64,000 nt of DNA from Streptomyces sp. SUK 48. GTDB lineage: Bacteria > Actinomycetota > Actinomycetes > Streptomycetales > Streptomycetaceae. Shown here in pieces: positions 60,655 through 64,000 of the stretch. Location of the stretch: NCBI RefSeq assembly GCF_009650765.1, contig NZ_CP045740.1:6982001-7046000 (forward strand), read 5' to 3'. How positions within the stretch are numbered: position 1 is the stretch's first letter; the number at the start of each line of letters is the position of its first letter. Made by a program: the position numbers and the translations under genes. The notes below the pieces were generated by a model that saw nothing but the letters and a program-made list of their open reading frames with translations, made no database searches and had not been told where the DNA came from.

Positions 60655-62476
60655 GCGCTCTCCTCGATCTCTGCCAGCTCCCCGAGGGTGTCCAGCAGGA
60701 TGTCCTCGTCGGCGGTGGCCGGTTCGTCGTCCGTCTCGCGTGTCACCACGGCCCGGTACCGGGGCTCGCCCTCGAACAGCTCCCGGTGCGTGCCGGTCGC
60801 CACGACCTCGTCCTCATGGACCAGGACCACCCCGTCGGCGCGGTCCAGGAGCAGCGGGGAGGAGGTGAACACCACCGTGGTGCGCCCCGAGCGCAGCCGG
60901 CGCAGCCCGTCGGCGATGCGGGCCTCGGTATGCGAGTCGACCGCAGAGGTCGGCTCGTCCAGCACCAGTACCTCCGGGTCGGTGACCAGGGAGCGGGCCA
61001 GGGCGAGCCGTTGGCGCTGGCCGCCGGACAGGGACCGTCCGCGCTCGGTGATGCGGGCGTCCATCGGGTCGGCGGCGTCCAGGGAGCCCTGCACCAGGGC
61101 GTCCAGGACGTCCTCGCAGCGCGCGGCCGCGAGCGCGTCGGCGGCCGTGACGGCGCCGGAGGCGGGCACGTCGAGCAGCTCGCGCAGGGTCCCGGAGAGC
61201 AGCACCGGGTCCTTGTCCTGGACGAGGACGGCGGTCCGGGCGAGGTCCAGGGGGAGTTCGTCCAGCGGCGTCCCGCCGAGCAGCACCGAGCGGCCCGGTT
61301 CCGTGGGGTGGCCGCCGAGCCGTTCCGCGAGCCGGCCGGCCGCGTCCGGGTCGCCGCACACCACCGCGGTGAGCCGCCCGGCCGGCGCGGTCAGCCCGGT
61401 GGCGGGGTCGTACAGATCACCGGTGGGCACCTCCGCCCGGTCGCCGCCCGCCGATTCGCGGGCGTCTCCGTCCGCCGCAGACCGCTCCAACGACAGCACC
61501 CGCGCGGCCCGCTTGGCCGACGGGCGGGAGAAGGAGTAGGACATGGCGATCTCTTCGAAGTGCTGCAGGGGGGATAGCTGAGGACCATCACCAAGCTGTA
61601 GACGGTGACCAGTTCACCGACGGCGATACGGCCCTCGCGGACCAGATGGACGCCGTACCAGACGACCGCGATCAGCAGCAGGCCCGGCAGCAGTACCTGC
61701 ACGGCCGAGATCAGCGACCACATGCGGGCGCTGCGCACGGCCGCGTGCCGTACCTCCTGGGAGGCGTGGCGGTAGCGGTCGAGGAAGAGCTCCTCGCCGC
61801 CGATGCCGCGCAGCACCCGCAGTCCGGCGACGGTGTCCGAGGCCAGCTCGGTGGCGCGGCCCGCCTTCTCGCGCTGTACGTCGGCGCGGCGGGTGGCACG
61901 CGGCAGCAGCGGCAGCACGGCGAGGGCCACGACGGGGAGTCCGGCGGCGACGACCGTGCCGAGCGCGGGCTGGTAGACGAGGAGGCCGACGCAGACGACG
62001 ACGACCGTCACCGCGGCGGCGGTGAAGCGGGACACCGCCTCCACGAACCAGCCGATCTTCTCCACGTCGCCGGTGGACACGGCGACCACCTCGCCGGCCG
62101 CCACCCGCCGGGTGAGCGCCGAGCCGAGTTCGGCGGCCTTGCGGGCGAGGAGCTGCTGGACGCGGGCGGCGGCGGTGATCCAGTTGGTGACGGCGGCCCG
62201 GTGCAGGAAGGTGTCGCCCACCGCGATGGCCGTGCCGCACAGCAGCATCAGCGCGCCCGTCAGGGCCAGCCGGGAGCCGGACCGGTCCACGACGGCCTGG
62301 ACGGCGAATCCGACGCAGAAGGGCAGCGCGGACACGGCGACGAAGTGGAGCAGCCCCCAGGCGAGCGCCTTGAGCTGGCCGCCCAGCTGGTTACGCCAGA
62401 GCCACCACAGGAGTCGGGGCCCCGAGCGCGCGTCGGGCACGCCGGGGTCGGGATAGGGAAGGTCGTGAATCCGCAT
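60651..62476 (-). pseudogene. ABC exporter half-transporter with degenerate Walker A, interrupted by a frameshift
   Basis: From ATG 62476. The membrane domain is intact up to VGELVTVYSLVMVLSYP; the frame then breaks in a run of six C (minus strand, about 61568-61573), and the expected LQHFEEIAMSYSFSRPSAKRAARVL continues in the next frame to a stop at 60651. A change of one or two bases restores about 608 residues. The ATPase part has canonical LSGGQRQRLALARSL and Walker B VLVLDEPTS, but the Walker A (VVCGDPDAAGRL) lacks the Gly-Lys-Ser and the H-loop His is replaced (VVFTSSPLLL). So its LSGGQ complements the partner's Walker A. It may be non-functional or phase-variable. Confidence 0.88.
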
Positions 62477-62625
62477 GACGTCCAGATGGCTCGTGACAGC
62501 GTGTCAGGAAACGGCGGCAGCCGGGGGTGGCGGCGGCCCGGGACAAGCCGTGAAAGGGTCGCTTCGCAGAGTCGGGAATTTCAAACGGTTTTCGCGTCAA
62601 TCGGGCGTCATGCCAGCATGGCCGG

Positions 62626-63372
62626 GTGCATATAGACAGTGTGCGGCGCTCGACGCGCTGGGTGGCGGCCCTCGGAACCCTGTTCCTGACGACTCTTTCG
62701 GCCTGCGGCACGGCCTCGTCCGGCGCCGCGCCCGGCCATCACGGCCCGGCCGCGCCGACCGCCTCCGGTTCCGCGGCAGCCCCTGACCCGGCCCGCATCC
62801 CCGGCGTCGGCAGCCATCTGTACGCACGGATACCCGCGCGGTCCCGCCAGGTCGTGGCCGTGTACGGCGAGGGCCGGGACTCGGCCGAGTCCGACGTGGT
62901 GCTCTACGTGCGCCGCGGCGGCGGCTGGCACAAGGAAGGCGGCTGGGCGGCGCACAACGGGCGGCGCGGCTGGACCCTCGACCACCACGAGGACGACAAG
63001 CGCAGCCCGGTGGGTGTGTTCACGCTGTCCGCCGCGGGCGGTACGTTCGCCGACCCGGGGAGCAAGCTGCCGTACGACCACAACATCTACGCCTACGCGT
63101 CCCCGAAGGAGTGGCCCAAGGCGTACCAGCACGACTTCGGTTACGTCATCGCCATCGACTACAACCGGGTGCCGGGCACCCCGCCGCGCGACGGTACCCG
63201 CCCCTCGGGCGCGGCCAAGGGCGGGGGGATCTGGCTGCACCTGGACCACGGGAGCGGCACCTCGGCCTGTGTCAGCATGCCGAGGAGCGCCATGGAGACG
63301 CTGCTGCGCACGCTCGACCCGGCCCGGCACCCCGTTGTCGTCATGGGGGACCGGGCGGATCTCGGCGCCTGA
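62626..63372 (+). CDS. lipoprotein with L,D-transpeptidase (YkuD/ErfK-like) domain, second paralogue
   Basis: 248 residues from GTG 62626. It has a clear lipobox (LFLTTLSACG, L-S-A-C). The domain matches the protein at 15623-16444 block by block: VVAVYGEGRDSAESDVVLYVRR, AAHNGRRGWTLDHHEDDKRSP, FGYVIAIDYNRV, GGGIWLHLDHGSGTSACVSMP and HPVVVMGDRADLGA. The active-site pattern again is S-A-C-V. Probably a peptidoglycan cross-linking or editing enzyme at the outer face of the membrane. It stands alone between the ABC operon and a convergent amidase-like gene. Confidence 0.8.
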   Translation: MHIDSVRRSTRWVAALGTLFLTTLSACGTASSGAAPGHHGPAAPTASGSAAAPDPARIPGVGSHLYARIPARSRQVVAVYGEGRDSAESDVVLYVRRGGGWHKEGGWAAHNGRRGWTLDHHEDDKRSPVGVFTLSAAGGTFADPGSKLPYDHNIYAYASPKEWPKAYQHDFGYVIAIDYNRVPGTPPRDGTRPSGAAKGGGIWLHLDHGSGTSACVSMPRSAMETLLRTLDPARHPVVVMGDRADLGA

Positions 63373-63386
63373 GGGCCGCGCGGCCG

Positions 63387-64000
63387 TCAGTTCCCCGTCG
63401 AGCCGCCCCGGGGTGCCGAGGACGGCCCCGCCGTGACGGTCGAGCCGATCACGTCCACATCGCTGGAGCGGACGTAGGCGATCCGGTGGTCGAACTGGAT
63501 CTGGTAGTAGGTCTCGTCGCCCCTGACCACCGGCTCGGGGCTGTCGACGAAGGCCGAGCGCGGCACGAAGGAACTGTCGATGGTGCCCTCGGTGACGTAC
63601 CGCTGGCCCGCGCGGAAGTGGTAGGGGAGCGGCGCCTCGGGCTCCTCGTCCATGCCCTCCGGGTAGGCGTCCTCCTCGGGCAGGGCGCGGCCGAAGACCG
63701 GGATCTCCTCGAGGCCCTCCTTGGGGGTCACCATCTTTCCGGCCGCGCCGACCGCCGTCGCCTGCGTCTTCGGGTTCTTGAACCACGCCTTGTGACCCTG
63801 ATACCAGACCGCCGTCCAGTCGCCCCGGCGCTCGGCGACGGCGAAGGTCTGCCCGGCCGAGGCGCGCGCCCCCAGGTCGTCGACGTCCAGCGTGGAGCCC
63901 CCGCCGTCCGGGTGACGGCCCGGGTCCTGGATCAGCGGCGCCTTCTCGTCCGGCCGGGTGTACATGCGGACGGCGCTGGAGCCGTGCTTCGGGCACGGCG
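63387..64000 (-). CDS. C-terminal part of a cell-wall amidase/SH3-like protein (partial)
   Basis: The frame enters from the right edge and ends at 63387; about 204 residues are visible. The text KHGSSAVRMYTRPDEKAPLIQDPGRHP, TFAVAERRGDWTAVWYQGHKAWFKNP, VFGRALPEEDAYPEG and GDETYYQIQFDHRIAYVRSSDVDVI resembles two SH3-like beta-barrels as found at the C-terminus of Streptomyces N-acetylmuramoyl-L-alanine amidases. The catalytic part lies outside the window. ATG 63965 would be an internal start; the frame is open up to the edge. Confidence 0.7.
   Translation of the reverse strand, partial: PCPKHGSSAVRMYTRPDEKAPLIQDPGRHPDGGGSTLDVDDLGARASAGQTFAVAERRGDWTAVWYQGHKAWFKNPKTQATAVGAAGKMVTPKEGLEEIPVFGRALPEEDAYPEGMDEEPEAPLPYHFRAGQRYVTEGTIDSSFVPRSAFVDSPEPVVRGDETYYQIQFDHRIAYVRSSDVDVIGSTVTAGPSSAPRGGSTGN

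Noticed and set aside
54010..61539. A 2,509-codon uninterrupted plus-strand frame.
   Set aside because: It runs antisense to tesB, the helicase, rpmE2, DUF5709 and ABC genes, crosses intergenic DNA, and its translation is Arg/Gly/Val-rich with no domain text. In very high-GC DNA the opposite strand rarely has stops.

Overview
The window is chromosomal DNA from a high-GC actinomycete, almost certainly a Streptomyces. GC content is very high and third codon positions are G/C. Alternative GTG/TTG starts are common, and the gene content is typical of the genus: XRE/DUF5753, DUF397 and DUF574 proteins, MoxR-DUF58, MpaB-type oxygenase, orphan roadblock protein, DUF3516 helicase and DUF5709. No rRNA, tRNA or CRISPR array was found.

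Left part (1-22.3 kb). The edge holds the end of a methyltransferase-like gene, two small overlapping genes and a small exported protein. A decayed MocR regulator and MFS transporter pair follows (1.56-3.72 kb). A developmental-type cluster comes next (XRE, DUF397, DUF574 methyltransferase, XRE-DUF5753). After it are secreted proteins (trypsin-like protease with C-terminal repeats, papain-like protease plus partner), an old-yellow-enzyme/TetR divergent pair, an L,D-transpeptidase-like lipoprotein, a five-gene MoxR/DUF58 membrane operon and an SDR.

Centre (22.3-35.7 kb). This is the most accessory part. Two translationally coupled genes are broken by nonsense codons and an 8-bp duplication. 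Beside them is a compact biosynthetic operon: KAS III, ACP, alpha/beta hydrolase, KAS III, ACP, alpha/beta hydrolase, glycosyltransferase. It is divergent from a cytochrome P450 across a shared promoter region. The duplicated KAS III-ACP-hydrolase triad, without any modular or type II PKS core, is the best candidate here for an undescribed pathway. Beyond the P450 are mobile-element-like remnants, a small anti-sigma-type ATPase, a ROK regulator, a gene-poor 0.9-kb stretch and an excisionase/frameshifted-integrase pair.

Right part (35.7-64 kb). Mostly housekeeping and catabolic genes: aldehyde dehydrogenase with its GAF regulator, a Tat-exported amidase, formamidase plus amino-acid permease, the xylR-xylB/xylA xylose locus, MpaB oxygenase/PadR, an alpha/beta hydrolase, an orphan roadblock protein, thioesterase II, a DUF3516 helicase, ribosomal protein L31 type B and a heterodimeric ABC exporter. 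In the exporter the two ATPase halves are degenerate in complementary ways, and one half is frameshifted in a 6-nt homopolymer. The window ends with a second L,D-transpeptidase-like lipoprotein (paralogue of the one at 15.6 kb) and a truncated cell-wall amidase-like gene. All calls are from reading the sequence; no database search was run.
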